Shown piece by piece: positions 1 through 8,580 of a stretch of DNA of 64,000 bases. The stretch spans positions 28,713 to 92,712 of the forward strand of contig JAPSGI010000014.1 in assembly GCA_031177685.1 (NCBI GenBank), given 5' to 3'. The translations under genes and the position numbers were made by a program. The stretch is from Solirubrobacteraceae bacterium (GTDB lineage Bacteria; Actinomycetota; Thermoleophilia; Solirubrobacterales; Solirubrobacteraceae). A model generated the notes under the pieces. That model saw only the letters and a list, made by a program, of their open reading frames with translations, made no database searches and had not been told where the DNA came from. Within the stretch, counting starts at the first letter, position 1; each line of letters begins with the position of its first letter.

Positions 1-469
1 TTCCGCGGGCGTGCACGCGCGCCTCGCGCTCGGCGGGGCACTCCAGCCGCGCCAGGCCGAGCGTCTGGAGCATCGTCTCGTTGTGCTGCAGCTCGTGGCG
101 GAGCGACAGCTCGTGCAGCACGCCGTCGCGGGGGCCGTGGCGCTCGGTCGCCTCCAGCGCGCGGCCGCGCACGTCGTACAGATACTGGCGCGCCGCGGGT
201 GGGCGCAACAGCGGCAGCTCCCCGCGCAGCGGGCGCGGGGTCTCGAAGGCGTCGTAGACGTCGGCGAGGTCGCGACGGACCATCGGCTCGCCGCCGAAGC
301 GGTGCACCAGCCACAGGTCCTCGAAGGCGGCGATGTGTCCCAGGTCCCAGACGAGCGGGCTCATCAGGCTCGAGTGCACGCGCTCGAGCTCGGCGTCGGG
401 CAGACCGTCCACCAGCCCCAGGGTCCGTTCGCGCGCCCGCTGCAGCGCGTCCACGACCTCGACCGTCAT
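1..469 (-). CDS. egtB: EgtB-like ergothioneine biosynthesis protein (5' part, cut by window edge)
   Basis: N-terminal 156 residues of a hercynine sulfoxide synthase-type protein; the rest lies beyond position 1. EgtB is an iron enzyme that joins a thiol to hercynine with oxygen in ergothioneine synthesis. The DinB-like domain is clear: an SPLVWDLGHIAAFEDLW block gives His45, and RHELQHNE gives His125 and His129. This is the H...HxxxH iron-ligand pattern of the family. The ATG at 469 overlaps the stop of the upstream reductase gene (466-468), so the two are probably translated together. The C-terminal formylglycine-generating-enzyme-like domain cannot be seen, so the choice of EgtB over a close relative rests on the N-terminal motifs. 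Confidence 0.85.
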   Translation of the reverse strand, partial: MTVEVVDALQRARERTLGLVDGLPDAELERVHSSLMSPLVWDLGHIAAFEDLWLVHRFGGEPMVRRDLADVYDAFETPRPLRGELPLLRPPAARQYLYDVRGRALEATERHGPRDGVLHELSLRHELQHNETMLQTLGLARLECPAEREARVHARG

Positions 470-1218
470 GCGCGCACTATCTCGTATCGCAGGAACAGCT
501 CGCCACCCGCCTCCAGGACGCAGACCGGATGCAGCGCGAGCGGCTCGGGCAGTGGCACGCCCTCCACGGCGGTCGGCGCGGCCGCCCCGCCGGCCAGCTT
601 GGGTGCGAGTGTGAGGAACAGCTCGTCCACCGCCTCCTCGGCCAGCAGCCCGCCCAGCACGGTGGGGCCGCCCTCGCACAGCACGGAGCGCACGTCCCAA
701 TCCGCCGCCAGCCGGCGCAGGACGCTGCGGAAGGTGAGGTCGGCCGCCGGGACGCACACGACCCGCACGCCGGGCCCCGCGCCGTCCAGCCGCTCCCCGG
801 CGGACGTGAACACGACGGTCTCCTGGTCGGGGTCCTGCAGCAGGCCGCTGTCCACGGGGAGCTCGAGCGTGCGCGTGACGATGCAGGCGAGCGGATCGGG
901 GCGCAGGCCCTCGCGCTCGCGCGCCGCCCGCAGCTGCGGGTCGCGCACCAGCCGTCCGTAGCGCTCGACGCGCACGGTCCCGCTCCCGACCAGCACCGCG
1001 TCGACCTGCGTGCGCAGCCGGTGGAAGACGGCGCGGTCGGCCTCACCCCCCAGCGGCCCCGAGCGTCCGCCGAAGGACGCCTTCCCGTCGGCGCTGGCGA
1101 CCATGTTGGCCACGACGTAGGGTCGCCGCGCCGTCGCGCGCTCGCCCAGCCGCAGACCGGCGACCGCTTCCTCCGTCGTCGTCGTCCCCGGCTCCGGCAG
1201 CAGGCGCCGCATCTGCAT
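466..1218 (-). CDS. RibD C-terminal-type / dihydrofolate-reductase-fold pyrimidine reductase family protein
   Basis: A 250-residue protein made only of the RibD reductase domain, without the deaminase half. Visible family features are RPYVVANMVASADG near residue 35, the VDAVLVGSGTVRVERYG segment and the CEGGPTVLGGLL segment near the C-terminus that contacts NADPH. It probably reduces a pyrimidine or pterin-like substrate with NADPH; the substrate is unknown and it need not be in riboflavin synthesis. The ATG at 1218 is preceded by TAGGCT eight bases upstream (1227-1232), which fits a leaderless start. Its stop overlaps the egtB start, so a two-gene operon is likely. Confidence 0.8.
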   Translation of the reverse strand: MQMRRLLPEPGTTTTEEAVAGLRLGERATARRPYVVANMVASADGKASFGGRSGPLGGEADRAVFHRLRTQVDAVLVGSGTVRVERYGRLVRDPQLRAAREREGLRPDPLACIVTRTLELPVDSGLLQDPDQETVVFTSAGERLDGAGPGVRVVCVPAADLTFRSVLRRLAADWDVRSVLCEGGPTVLGGLLAEEAVDELFLTLAPKLAGGAAAPTAVEGVPLPEPLALHPVCVLEAGGELFLRYEIVRA

Positions 1219-1233
1219 GGCGAAGGAGCCTAG

Positions 1234-1731
1234 ATGACGATAGGGTCGTGGCCGGTGAAGCTTGGAAACCTGAGCCGGGGGGAGTGGATCGCGATGCTGG
1301 GGGGCCTGCTCCTCGGCATCTCCGTGTTCGTCAAGTGCTACGAGGCGCGGCCCGAGAACCCCAACGCCACCCTGGACGCCGGCGCCGGCGGCGTGTGCGG
1401 CGACCACACGTGCTCCTACTTCCAGGTCCACGGCATCGCGCGCTGGCTGATACTCGCGGCGGCGATCGCGCCGTTCATCCTGGCCTGGATCATCGTGCGC
1501 GAGCACCAGCTGTCCTGGCCCCGCGGGCAGATGACCTCGGTCGTCGCCATCGCCGCGCTGGGCATCGTCTTCTACATGGGCATCGTGGACCGCCCGGGCG
1601 AGCCCTCCGGCGACATCGAGCTGGAGATCGGCTGGTACGGGATGATGCTGGGCGCGCTGCTCATGCTGGCCGGGTCGGTCATGCGCCAGCAGGAGAGCGA
1701 GATCAAGCGCAAGCCACCCGGCACGCTTTGA
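1234..1731 (+). CDS. Small multi-pass membrane protein, unknown function
   Basis: 165 residues with four hydrophobic segments, roughly at 20-33, 68-86, 101-117 and 132-145. A short extracytoplasmic-looking loop between the first two carries a Cys pair (VCGDHTC), which could form a disulfide. The start ATG follows GAAGGAG at 1222-1228. It is divergent from the reductase gene with only 15 bases between start codons. No family is recognised; the even hydrophobic pattern and full GC3 codon use support a real gene. Confidence 0.7.
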   Translation: MTIGSWPVKLGNLSRGEWIAMLGGLLLGISVFVKCYEARPENPNATLDAGAGGVCGDHTCSYFQVHGIARWLILAAAIAPFILAWIIVREHQLSWPRGQMTSVVAIAALGIVFYMGIVDRPGEPSGDIELEIGWYGMMLGALLMLAGSVMRQQESEIKRKPPGTL

Positions 1732-1732
1732 C

Positions 1733-1746
1733 GGTTCGCGCGAACC
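1733..1746. promoter_or_regulatory. 14-bp perfect palindrome directly before glpX
   Basis: GGTTCGCGCGAACC is a perfect inverted repeat. It ends one base before the TTG that opens glpX and starts just after the stop codon of the preceding gene. The position suits an operator or a translation-blocking hairpin for glpX. Function is inferred from position only. Confidence 0.45.
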
Positions 1747-1747
1747 C

Positions 1748-2761
1748 TTGATCCCTCCCGACCCCTCAGGGCGCCGGCCGGACCGCAACCTGGCCCTGGA
1801 GCTGGTGCGCGTCACGGAGTACGCCGCGCTGGCCGCTGCGCGGCTGGTCGGCATGGGCGACAAGGAAGCGGCCGACCAGGCCGCCGTGGACGCGATGCGG
1901 ATGATGCTGGAGACGGTGCGCATGGACGGCGTCGTGGTGATCGGCGAGGGGGAGAAGGACGAGGCGCCGATGCTCTACAACGGCGAGCACATCGGCGACG
2001 GGTCCCCGCCCGAGGTCGACATCGCCGTGGACCCGCTGGAGGGAACGCGGCTGACCGCCCAGGGCCGCCCGGGCGCCCTGGCCGTGATCGCGCTGGCGCC
2101 CCGAGGGACCATGTTCGACCCCGGGCCGATCGTCTACATGGAGAAGCTGGCCGGGTCCTCGGAGGTGGCGGACCTGCTCGACCTCGACCGCCCGCTGGGC
2201 GAGACGGTGTCGCTGGTGGCCGAGCGCAAGGGGATCGACGTGCGCGACGTGATGGTCGTCGTCCTGGACCGCGACCGCCACCAGGACGGGATCCGCGAGA
2301 TCCGCGAGGCCGGCGCGCGCGTGCGCCTGATCACGGACGGCGACGTCTCGGCCGCCCTGACCGCGGTCAGCCGCGACACGCCGGTGGACCTGCTGTGGGG
2401 CATCGGCGGTACGCCCGAGGGCGTGCTGGCGGCGGCGGGCATCAAGGCGATCGGCGGCCAGCTGGTGGGGCGGCTGTGGCCACGCGACGACACCGAGCGC
2501 CAGGCTGCCCTGGACGGCGGCTACGACCTCGACCGCCAGCTGGGCGTCGACGAGCTGGTCGCCGGGGACGACGTGTTCTTCTCCGCCACCGGCGTGACGG
2601 AGGGCGACGTCCTGCAGGGCGTGCGCTACGAGGGCCGCGGCGAGCACGCCACGACCGAGTCGATCGTGATGCGCTCGCGCTCGGGCACGGTGCGCCGGAT
2701 CCACGCGCGCCACGACCGCCCGAAGCTGCGCGAGATCACCGGCGGGCAGCTGTACGGGTAG
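1748..2761 (+). CDS. glpX: Class II fructose-1,6-bisphosphatase
   Basis: 337 residues, normal length for GlpX, which hydrolyses fructose 1,6-bisphosphate in gluconeogenesis. The family opening DRNLALELVRVTEYAAL, the GEGEKDEAPMLYNGE metal-site block and DPLEGTRLTAQG are all present. The TTG at 1748 is the only start codon that keeps the conserved N-terminal segment. There is no good ribosome-binding site, and a perfect palindrome sits immediately upstream. The 3' end overlaps the convergent gene by 26 bases. Confidence 0.95.
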   Translation: MIPPDPSGRRPDRNLALELVRVTEYAALAAARLVGMGDKEAADQAAVDAMRMMLETVRMDGVVVIGEGEKDEAPMLYNGEHIGDGSPPEVDIAVDPLEGTRLTAQGRPGALAVIALAPRGTMFDPGPIVYMEKLAGSSEVADLLDLDRPLGETVSLVAERKGIDVRDVMVVVLDRDRHQDGIREIREAGARVRLITDGDVSAALTAVSRDTPVDLLWGIGGTPEGVLAAAGIKAIGGQLVGRLWPRDDTERQAALDGGYDLDRQLGVDELVAGDDVFFSATGVTEGDVLQGVRYEGRGEHATTESIVMRSRSGTVRRIHARHDRPKLREITGGQLYG

Positions 2762-3437
2762 GCGCGAAGCGCCCGACCCGCGACTGCGCCAGGTCCAGCC
2801 GCGCCAGCGAGCGCAGGAACCCGTGCGTCACCACGACGTGGACGCGCGACTGCGTGTTCGCGTAGACCAGGCGCGATAGCCGCGAGGCGATCGCCGGGTA
2901 GAAGTTCGCCACCTCGACCGTGACGTGCACGGTCACCTCGCCGCCGTCCGAGGGCGCGGAGCGGCGCACGTCGATCTCCAGGTACCCGTCGCCCGAGCGC
3001 CCCCGGCGCGCGACCAGCAGCCCGCGGTCGATGCGCCAGCGCACGCGGCCGCGCGTGCCGTCCATCTCGTACTCGGGCGCCCGGAAGCGCAGCAGCGCGA
3101 AGGGCCGGGTGAGCAGCACGACGAAGCGCTCGGCCGGCGTGTACTCGACCCGCACCAGCCCGAGCGTCACCCGCGAGAGGAAGCGCCAGTAGGTGCGCGC
3201 CAGTCGCTCCAGGTGCTCCGGCGTCCAGATCTGGTTCACCCGGTCGGCCGGGAGCACCAGCTCGGCGGCCTGGACCGAGCGCACCGCGCCGCGCGCGTCG
3301 GTCTCGGTGTGCTGGGGCGCCGTCACGATCCGCGCCCGCGCCACCACCGGGTGGCGCAGCATCCGCACGACCGCCACGGCCGTCCGGGCGGCGACCAGCC
3401 CGGCGGCCGCGAGCGCGACGATCACCCATCCCGACAT
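2736..3437 (-). CDS. Membrane-anchored protein of unknown function
   Basis: 233 residues with one N-terminal hydrophobic segment (about 3-25) and a long soluble part rich in beta-strand-like sequence. The segment RLSRLVYANTQSRVHVVVTHGFLRSLARLDL near the C-terminus looks amphipathic. No catalytic motif is seen. It overlaps the end of glpX by 26 bases in convergent orientation. No known family is recognised; codon use fits the neighbours, so it is likely real. Confidence 0.65.
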   Translation of the reverse strand: MSGWVIVALAAAGLVAARTAVAVVRMLRHPVVARARIVTAPQHTETDARGAVRSVQAAELVLPADRVNQIWTPEHLERLARTYWRFLSRVTLGLVRVEYTPAERFVVLLTRPFALLRFRAPEYEMDGTRGRVRWRIDRGLLVARRGRSGDGYLEIDVRRSAPSDGGEVTVHVTVEVANFYPAIASRLSRLVYANTQSRVHVVVTHGFLRSLARLDLAQSRVGRFAPTRTAARR

Positions 3438-3467
3438 GCGGGCGGGAGCATCGCAAGCCGGCGCGGC

Positions 3468-4694
3468 CTACGCGACCGCGACGAGATCTTCGACCGGCGG
3501 GAGGTGCGGGCGCGAGAGGTGGTAGCCCTGGCCGAAGGCGACGCCCAGCTGGCGCAACGCCCGCAGCTCCGCCGCGGTCTCGATCCCCTCGGCCACGATC
3601 GTGGCGCCGATCTCCGCCGCGAAGGAGATCAGCGCGGTGGCGAGCGCGCGGCGCGGCCGGTCGCGGTGAACGCCGCGCACCAGCGACTCGTCGAGCTTGA
3701 TCATGTCGGGCTCCAGGCGCAGGATGTGGCGCAGGCTGGCGTACCCGGCGCCCGCGTCGTCGACGGCGATGCGCACGCCCGCCTCGCGCAGGTGGCGCAG
3801 CGCCGCGTTGAGCTGATCGTAGTCCTCCACCGGCGCCTGCTCGGTGATCTCCAGCACCAGGCGCTCCTGGTCGAGGTCGCACAGCGCGTCCAGCAGCCGG
3901 TCGGGCTGCAGCGCGGTCTCCGGGGAGACGTTCAGCGAGACCCAGATCGCCTCGTCGAGCTCGTGCGCCGCCAGCCCGGTCGCCCGGACGGCCGCGAGCT
4001 CGAGCTCGGTGCGCAGGTCCACGCTCGCGGCGTCGTCGAACCACGGCACCGGGCTCTCGACCAGCCCGGCGTCGAAGCGCGCGAGGGACTCGACGCCCAC
4101 CACGCCGCCATCCTCCAGCCGTACGACCGGCTGGAACACCGCCACGGGACCGCCGCCGGCGATCGCGCCGCGGATGCGCCGCTCGCGCCGGCCGAACTCG
4201 TCGTCGTGCCGGCGCTGGTGCTCCAGGCGCGACGCGAGCTCGCTGACCACGTCGCGCGCGACCGGTCCCGAGAGGCTGGACTCGCCGCGCATGGCGGCGT
4301 GGACGGCCGCGACGATCTCCTCCAGCGCGGAGCCCTTGACGACGTAGCCGACGGCTCCGGCGCGCAGCATCTCCAGCGCGATGGCCGGGTCCTTGTGCGC
4401 TGTGAGCGCGACCACCCGCGTCTCGGGCGCGCACGCGCGGATGCGCTCGGTCGCCTCGACGCCGCCGCCGCCCGGCATGCGAACGTCCACCAGCGCCACG
4501 TCCGGGCGCTCGCGCTCGGCCATCACGACGGCCTCGGCGGCGTCCGCGGCGGACGCGACGAGCCGCAGCGCGGGGTCGCCCGCGACGACCTCGCCCAGCA
4601 TCGCGCGGAAGCGGGGGTCGTCCTCGGCGATCAGAACGCGTACCGGCTCCGTCACCCGTCCGTTCCCTTCCTCCCGGTTCCCCTGCGACTCCAT
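3468..4694 (-). CDS. Response regulator with EAL cyclic-di-GMP phosphodiesterase output
   Basis: 408 residues with a receiver domain (about 12-130) and an EAL domain (about 165-408), the arrangement of RocR-type proteins. The receiver has the phospho-acceptor in DVALVDVRMPGGGG. The EAL domain keeps its metal and catalytic residues: ESL in place of EAL, LNVSP, LEITE, DDAGAGYASL, IKLDESL, AEGIET and the GQGYHLSRP end. It should therefore degrade c-di-GMP under phosphorelay control; the partner kinase is not adjacent. The ATG at 4694 has AGGAGG at good spacing. A second GTG start 14 codons later is possible. Confidence 0.9.
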   Translation of the reverse strand: MESQGNREEGNGRVTEPVRVLIAEDDPRFRAMLGEVVAGDPALRLVASAADAAEAVVMAERERPDVALVDVRMPGGGGVEATERIRACAPETRVVALTAHKDPAIALEMLRAGAVGYVVKGSALEEIVAAVHAAMRGESSLSGPVARDVVSELASRLEHQRRHDDEFGRRERRIRGAIAGGGPVAVFQPVVRLEDGGVVGVESLARFDAGLVESPVPWFDDAASVDLRTELELAAVRATGLAAHELDEAIWVSLNVSPETALQPDRLLDALCDLDQERLVLEITEQAPVEDYDQLNAALRHLREAGVRIAVDDAGAGYASLRHILRLEPDMIKLDESLVRGVHRDRPRRALATALISFAAEIGATIVAEGIETAAELRALRQLGVAFGQGYHLSRPHLPPVEDLVAVA

Positions 4695-4762
4695 CCGTGG
4701 CCTCCTTCCTCGGATGCCGTCGGCTCCTTGGCGGGAGATTGAAGCACCGGAGCAGGCGTTTG

Positions 4763-5959
4763 TCACATGCGCAACAACGCGACCGTGGAGCCGGCCGCGA
4801 GCGGGCCGTCCCCGGGCGGGACCAGCGCGAGGCCGTCCGCCCCCACCAGCGAGGACAGGATGTGCGAGCCCTGGGGGCCGGTCGGAGTCGCGACGAGCAC
4901 ACCGGAAGGGTCCGTCGTTAACGCGACCCGGACGGCCTGCTCGCGGTCGCGCGAGCGCTGGACGTCCGCGGCGAGCCGCGCGCTGCGCGGCGCCTCGGGC
5001 TGCGCCCCCTGCAGCGCGCGCAGGGCGGGACGCGCGAACAGCGAGAAGCAGACGGCGGCCGAGACGGGGTTGCCGGGCAGGCCGAACGCCAGCTTCCCGT
5101 CCCGCACGCCGAACCAGACCGGCTTGCCGGGCTTCAGCGCGACGCGCCAGAAGCGCTCCTGCACGCCCAGGGCGTCCAGCGCCGCCTTGACGTGGTCGTG
5201 GCGACCCACCGAGACGCCGCCGGAGATGACGAGCAGGTCGGCCGCCTGCAGCGCGCCGCCCAGCGCCGCCTCCGTGGCCGCGCGGTCGTCGCCGACGTGC
5301 CGCGCGGCGACGATCTCCGCGCCCGCGGTGGCGGCCAGCGCCGTGAGGACGGTCGCATTGGAGTTGTGGATCTGTCCGGGGGCGAGAGGCGCGCCGGGCG
5401 CGACGAGCTCGTCGCCCGTGACGACGATCGCCAGCCGGGGGCGGCGCGCGCAACGCAGGGTGGCCCGTCCGGCCGCCACGGCGGCGCCCAGCTCGCCGGG
5501 GCCGAGCGTCGTGCCGCGTGCCAGCACGACCTGTCCCGCGCGCACGTCCTCGCCGGCGCGGCGCACGTTCGCGCCCGCGGCCACGTCGCGGTCGAGGACC
5601 ACGGCGCCGTCGCGCTCCTCGCTGACGTGCTCGAGCGGCACGACCGCGCCCGCGCCGGCGGGCACCGGCGCGCCGGTGGAGATCCGCACGGCCTCGCCCT
5701 CGGCCGGACCGCGCGCGGCCGGCCGCCCGGCGCGCGCCTCGTCCACCACCCGCAGCGCCCGGCCGGCGGGCCCGGGACGGACCGCGAACCCGTCCATCGC
5801 CGAGTTGTCGAAGGGCGGGACGTCGGCGCCGGCCGTCACGTCCTCGGCCAGCACGCGGCCGAGGGCGTCGCCCGCCGCGAGCTCCTCGTCGCCGAGCGGC
5901 GCCGGCACCGCCGCGGCGACGGCGGCTCGCGCCTGCGCCAGTGTCAGGAGCCCGCTCAC
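4763..5959 (-). CDS. moeA: Molybdopterin molybdenumtransferase
   Basis: 398 residues, typical for MoeA, which inserts molybdate into adenylated molybdopterin. Landmarks are DVPPFDNSAMDGFAVR near the N-terminus, STGAPVPAGAGAVVPLE, IVVTGDELV, VISGGVSVGRHDHVK, and the LKPGKPVWFG...LPGNPVSA block near the C-terminal third. The start is taken at GTG 5959, which gives the normal N-terminus. There is no strong ribosome-binding site. It is divergent from the GGDEF-like gene with 63 bases between. No other molybdenum cofactor genes are in the window. Confidence 0.93.
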   Translation of the reverse strand: MSGLLTLAQARAAVAAAVPAPLGDEELAAGDALGRVLAEDVTAGADVPPFDNSAMDGFAVRPGPAGRALRVVDEARAGRPAARGPAEGEAVRISTGAPVPAGAGAVVPLEHVSEERDGAVVLDRDVAAGANVRRAGEDVRAGQVVLARGTTLGPGELGAAVAAGRATLRCARRPRLAIVVTGDELVAPGAPLAPGQIHNSNATVLTALAATAGAEIVAARHVGDDRAATEAALGGALQAADLLVISGGVSVGRHDHVKAALDALGVQERFWRVALKPGKPVWFGVRDGKLAFGLPGNPVSAAVCFSLFARPALRALQGAQPEAPRSARLAADVQRSRDREQAVRVALTTDPSGVLVATPTGPQGSHILSSLVGADGLALVPPGDGPLAAGSTVALLRM

Positions 5960-6022
5960 AGCGGCATTCTCGCGCGCGAACCGCCCCACGGCGTCCCCGT
6001 CCGCTGCGATGATCGTGTCCCG

Positions 6023-7021
6023 ATGCTCGCTCGCTCCGGTCCTCGACGCCCCCGTCCGCTCGCCGACCCCGTCGTCGCGGCGCTCGCCGCCCGCACGGAC
6101 GACGTGGCGCGCCGCTGGCTCGTCGCGCTGGTCGAGGGCCGCCCGCTGGAGGATGCGGCCGCCCTTCCGCTCGGCGAGATCGCCGCCGCCGGTCCCGCGC
6201 TGTGCGAAGCCGTCCTCGACGCGGTCGCGTCCGATCCGGCGCTGGCCGCCCTGGCCGAGGGTGCGGGCGAGGACCATGCCGCGCTGTTCGCGCGTCTCGC
6301 CGGCGCCGGCGGCGGTCCTGCGCTCGTCGGCGCGGCGGAGGCGCTGCGGCGCGCCGTGCTGCAGTCCGCGGAGGACGAGCTGTCGCGCTCGGAGTCGCAC
6401 GTCCTCGCCGACCTCTCCGACCGCCTCGCGCACGTCTGCGCGCACCTGGCCGCCGCCGCGATGGGCGCCGGCGCGACGGACGGCAAGGTCGCGTCGCCGC
6501 GCCCCGTCGACCTCGTGCCGACGCAGCCGGAAGAGCCGCCGGCCTCCGCGCCGCTCTGGCTGGCCGCGCTCGAACGCCGCCTGGCCGACGGGGGACGCTT
6601 CGCGCTGCTGCTGGTGGAGCTCGACGGCGCCGAACGGCTGCGCCTGGCCGAGGGCGAGGAGGCCGCGCGCGAGCTGTTCGCGCGTACGGGCCGCGCCGTG
6701 CGCGGGGCCCTGCGCCGCGTCGACCTGCTGGCGCACGAGGACGACGGGCGCATGTGGGTGATCGCCCCGGACGCCGCGCGCGCCGGCGCGGGCGCCCTGG
6801 CGGACCGTGTGGCCACGGCCGTGGAGAGCGCCGCCTCGGCGCGCGGCGTCCCGCTCACGGCCTCGATCGGGATCGCGCTGTTCCCCGACGACGGTCGCGA
6901 CGCCGCCGCGCTCACGGGCCACGCCGAGGAGGCCACCCTGGCGGCCCGCGCCGCCGGGGTTCGCGTGGCGGGCGAGCCCGACGACCGCCCGTTCGCGAGC
7001 GGCCCGCGGCTCGTCCACTGA
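6023..7021 (+). CDS. Degenerate GGDEF-domain protein
   Basis: 332 residues. The C-terminal 160 follow a GGDEF fold: FALLLVELDGAERL, then LLAHEDDGRMWVI where LARxGGDEFxx is expected, then ASIGIALFPDDGRDAAAL. The signature loop is lost (HEDDGRMW, about residues 239-246), so it should not make c-di-GMP and may bind a ligand or partner instead. The N-terminal part is a helical, Ala-rich region without a recognised domain. It is convergent with the RlpA-like gene, 13 bases apart. Confidence 0.8.
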   Translation: MLARSGPRRPRPLADPVVAALAARTDDVARRWLVALVEGRPLEDAAALPLGEIAAAGPALCEAVLDAVASDPALAALAEGAGEDHAALFARLAGAGGGPALVGAAEALRRAVLQSAEDELSRSESHVLADLSDRLAHVCAHLAAAAMGAGATDGKVASPRPVDLVPTQPEEPPASAPLWLAALERRLADGGRFALLLVELDGAERLRLAEGEEAARELFARTGRAVRGALRRVDLLAHEDDGRMWVIAPDAARAGAGALADRVATAVESAASARGVPLTASIGIALFPDDGRDAAALTGHAEEATLAARAAGVRVAGEPDDRPFASGPRLVH

Positions 7022-7034
7022 AGGACGGCCGGGG

Positions 7035-7766
7035 TCAGCGCGCGCGTTTGAGCGCGACGCGGCCGACGGCGATGGCGCCGACGTAGTCCTTGCCGTTGAA
7101 GCGCAGCGCGCGCGACGCGGGCATCGTCAGGTCCCACGCGGCGCCGTTGGCGTAGGGGCCGCGGTCGACCACGGGCGCGCGGATCGTGCGGCCGCGGTAG
7201 TAGAACTCGATCAGCGTCCCGCAGGGCAGCGTCTTGTGGGCCACGCCCACGGTCGCGCGCGTCAGGATCGTCCCGCAGGCCGTCCGCGTCCCGTAGAAGC
7301 CGGGACCGAAGTGCGTCGCGATGGCGGCGCCGTACACCGTCATCCGCGCCGTGGGCGCGGTCGCGCTCGCGGCGGCGGCCGCCCCGGAGGCGATGGCGCG
7401 CAGCGTCACGCGTCCCATCCGGTCGGCCTTCCAGGCGGCGGCGAAGGCGCCGCGAGACCCGGCGCGCGCCGTGGCGACGGTGACCCAGCCCGCGGCGGGA
7501 TCGCGGCGCTGGACCAGGACCGTGGTCCCGGCGCGCGCCGCGTCGAGGTGCCCCGAGATCCGCTGCCGGCGTCCGAGCAGCGCGCCGCGCGCAGCGCGCA
7601 GCGAGCCGGCGGCCGCTTCTCGTGCCGGAGCGTCGCCAGACTGGCTCGCGGCGCCGGGCTCGGGCGCCGCCGTGCCGCCGTGGGCGGGGGCGGCGGCGGG
7701 CAGGGCGGCGCCGGCGCTCAGGCAGAGCGCGGCGGCCAGCGTCGCTTTCGCGGTGCGCGTCTTCAT
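7035..7766 (-). CDS. Secreted RlpA-like double-psi beta-barrel protein
   Basis: 243 residues with a signal peptide (about 1-28). The C-terminal third is a double-psi beta-barrel: ATHFGPGFYGTRTACG, LPCGTLIEFYYRG, VVDRGPYANGAAWDLT. The barrel Asp in VVDRGPY is kept. The middle part looks like a beta-sandwich region. RlpA relatives cut or bind peptidoglycan; lytic activity here is inferred. The gene sits behind a c-di-AMP riboswitch, the same pairing seen for resuscitation-factor and RlpA-type wall enzymes in actinobacteria. Its expression is therefore probably tied to c-di-AMP and osmotic state. Confidence 0.88.
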   Translation of the reverse strand: MKTRTAKATLAAALCLSAGAALPAAAPAHGGTAAPEPGAASQSGDAPAREAAAGSLRAARGALLGRRQRISGHLDAARAGTTVLVQRRDPAAGWVTVATARAGSRGAFAAAWKADRMGRVTLRAIASGAAAAASATAPTARMTVYGAAIATHFGPGFYGTRTACGTILTRATVGVAHKTLPCGTLIEFYYRGRTIRAPVVDRGPYANGAAWDLTMPASRALRFNGKDYVGAIAVGRVALKRAR

Positions 7767-7786
7767 TCGCTTGTGCTCTCGTTCCT

Positions 7787-7947
7787 GCCTACGGGGTGAG
7801 CTGACGGGCTCGCGCGCACGCCTCTCGAGGCGCGGGCGCTACGACACGACAGGTGTCGATTCGCCCCGGCGGACCGCATGGTCCGCAGTGGGTCCCCCGC
7901 CCGGCGCGCCCAGGGACGCACCGGTTCGGCTGGAGCGCGGCAGTATA
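7787..7947 (-). promoter_or_regulatory. c-di-AMP riboswitch (ydaO/yuaA type) with its promoter
   Basis: On the minus strand the leader of the RlpA-like gene contains the conserved ydaO blocks in order: GCCGAACC at the 5' end, CGGGGGACCCA, GGGGCGAATC, and GAGCCCGTCAGCTCACC running into CCGTAGGC. A -10 box TATACT lies at 7942-7947, about seven bases before the first conserved block, so the transcript should begin almost at the aptamer. The gap from the last block to the ATG is about 20 bases. c-di-AMP binding normally switches off the downstream gene in this class. Confidence 0.92.
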
Positions 7948-7975
7948 CGTAACCCCTGGACGGGAAGCCCGGCGG

Positions 7976-8305
7976 CTACGGGCGGGGGAGGCGCTTCACG
8001 GCGCCGCGCAGCGCCTTGGCGCCGAACTTCAGGCCCAGCTCGGCGAGCTCGCCCGCCGCCTGGATCGCGGTGCCGACCAGCTCCACGCCCTCGGGCGGGC
8101 TGGCGGGCCGCTCGCCCGGCGTGGAGCTCGCCGCGTCCGTGGCCGCGGACGGCCGCACGCCCCGCAGGCGCGCCTCCGGCTTCGTCGCAGGCTTGGTCGG
8201 GGGCTTCGGGGTCTTCCCGTCGCGCCGAGCGCTGCGCCGCTGCGGGCGCTTGGCGGGCAGGCTGCCGAGGACCTCCCCGCCGCGCTGATCGTCGCGATCG
8301 GTCAT
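7976..8305 (-). CDS. Small basic protein of unknown function
   Basis: 109 residues: a highly charged, Pro/Lys/Arg-rich N-terminal half followed by a helical C-terminal part (GVELVGTAIQAAGELAELGLKFGAKALRGAVKRL) that could be an amphipathic membrane-associated helix. The ATG at 8305 is chosen because the reading frame upstream offers only weak GTG/TTG starts. It lies upstream of the riboswitch and on the same strand as rlpA, but the riboswitch promoter separates them. No family is recognised. Confidence 0.55.
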   Translation of the reverse strand: MTDRDDQRGGEVLGSLPAKRPQRRSARRDGKTPKPPTKPATKPEARLRGVRPSAATDAASSTPGERPASPPEGVELVGTAIQAAGELAELGLKFGAKALRGAVKRLPRP

Positions 8306-8445
8306 CCGCGACACATCATCGCGCAAAGAGCGGGTACTCCGTCAAGCGGACCCTGGTCGTTGCCGATTGGGAGAAAGATGCTGCACGGCGAGGCGCAACT
8401 TGAAACGAAGTACCGCGTTGCACGTAGTGGATACAAGGCGCCTCG

Positions 8446-8474
8446 TTGACTTCAAAAAGTAAAGCGCCTATCAT
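8446..8474 (+). promoter_or_regulatory. Promoter of the primary sigma factor gene
   Basis: TTGACT (8446-8451), a 17-base spacer and TATCAT (8469-8474) make a near-consensus sigma-70 promoter, 106 bases before the sigA start. The local AT content is far above the surroundings. GGCGCC and GCGCC repeats flank the -35 box and could be a regulator site. The 275-base gap before sigA otherwise holds only this promoter and the leader. Confidence 0.8.
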
Positions 8475-8580
8475 GAGAACGTATGTTTGAGTGGGGCGGA
8501 CTGGCTTCAGCCGCCACCTCTCATTGACCCCCCAGCCGTGACGCGCGCGCACCAGCGCCCGGCTCGAGAAACGGAAAGCG

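Noticed and set aside
4763..7018. Open frame upstream of moeA that would make a 751-residue fusion
   Set aside because: Only the last 398 residues are MoeA. The rest is antisense to the GGDEF-like gene and low in complexity.
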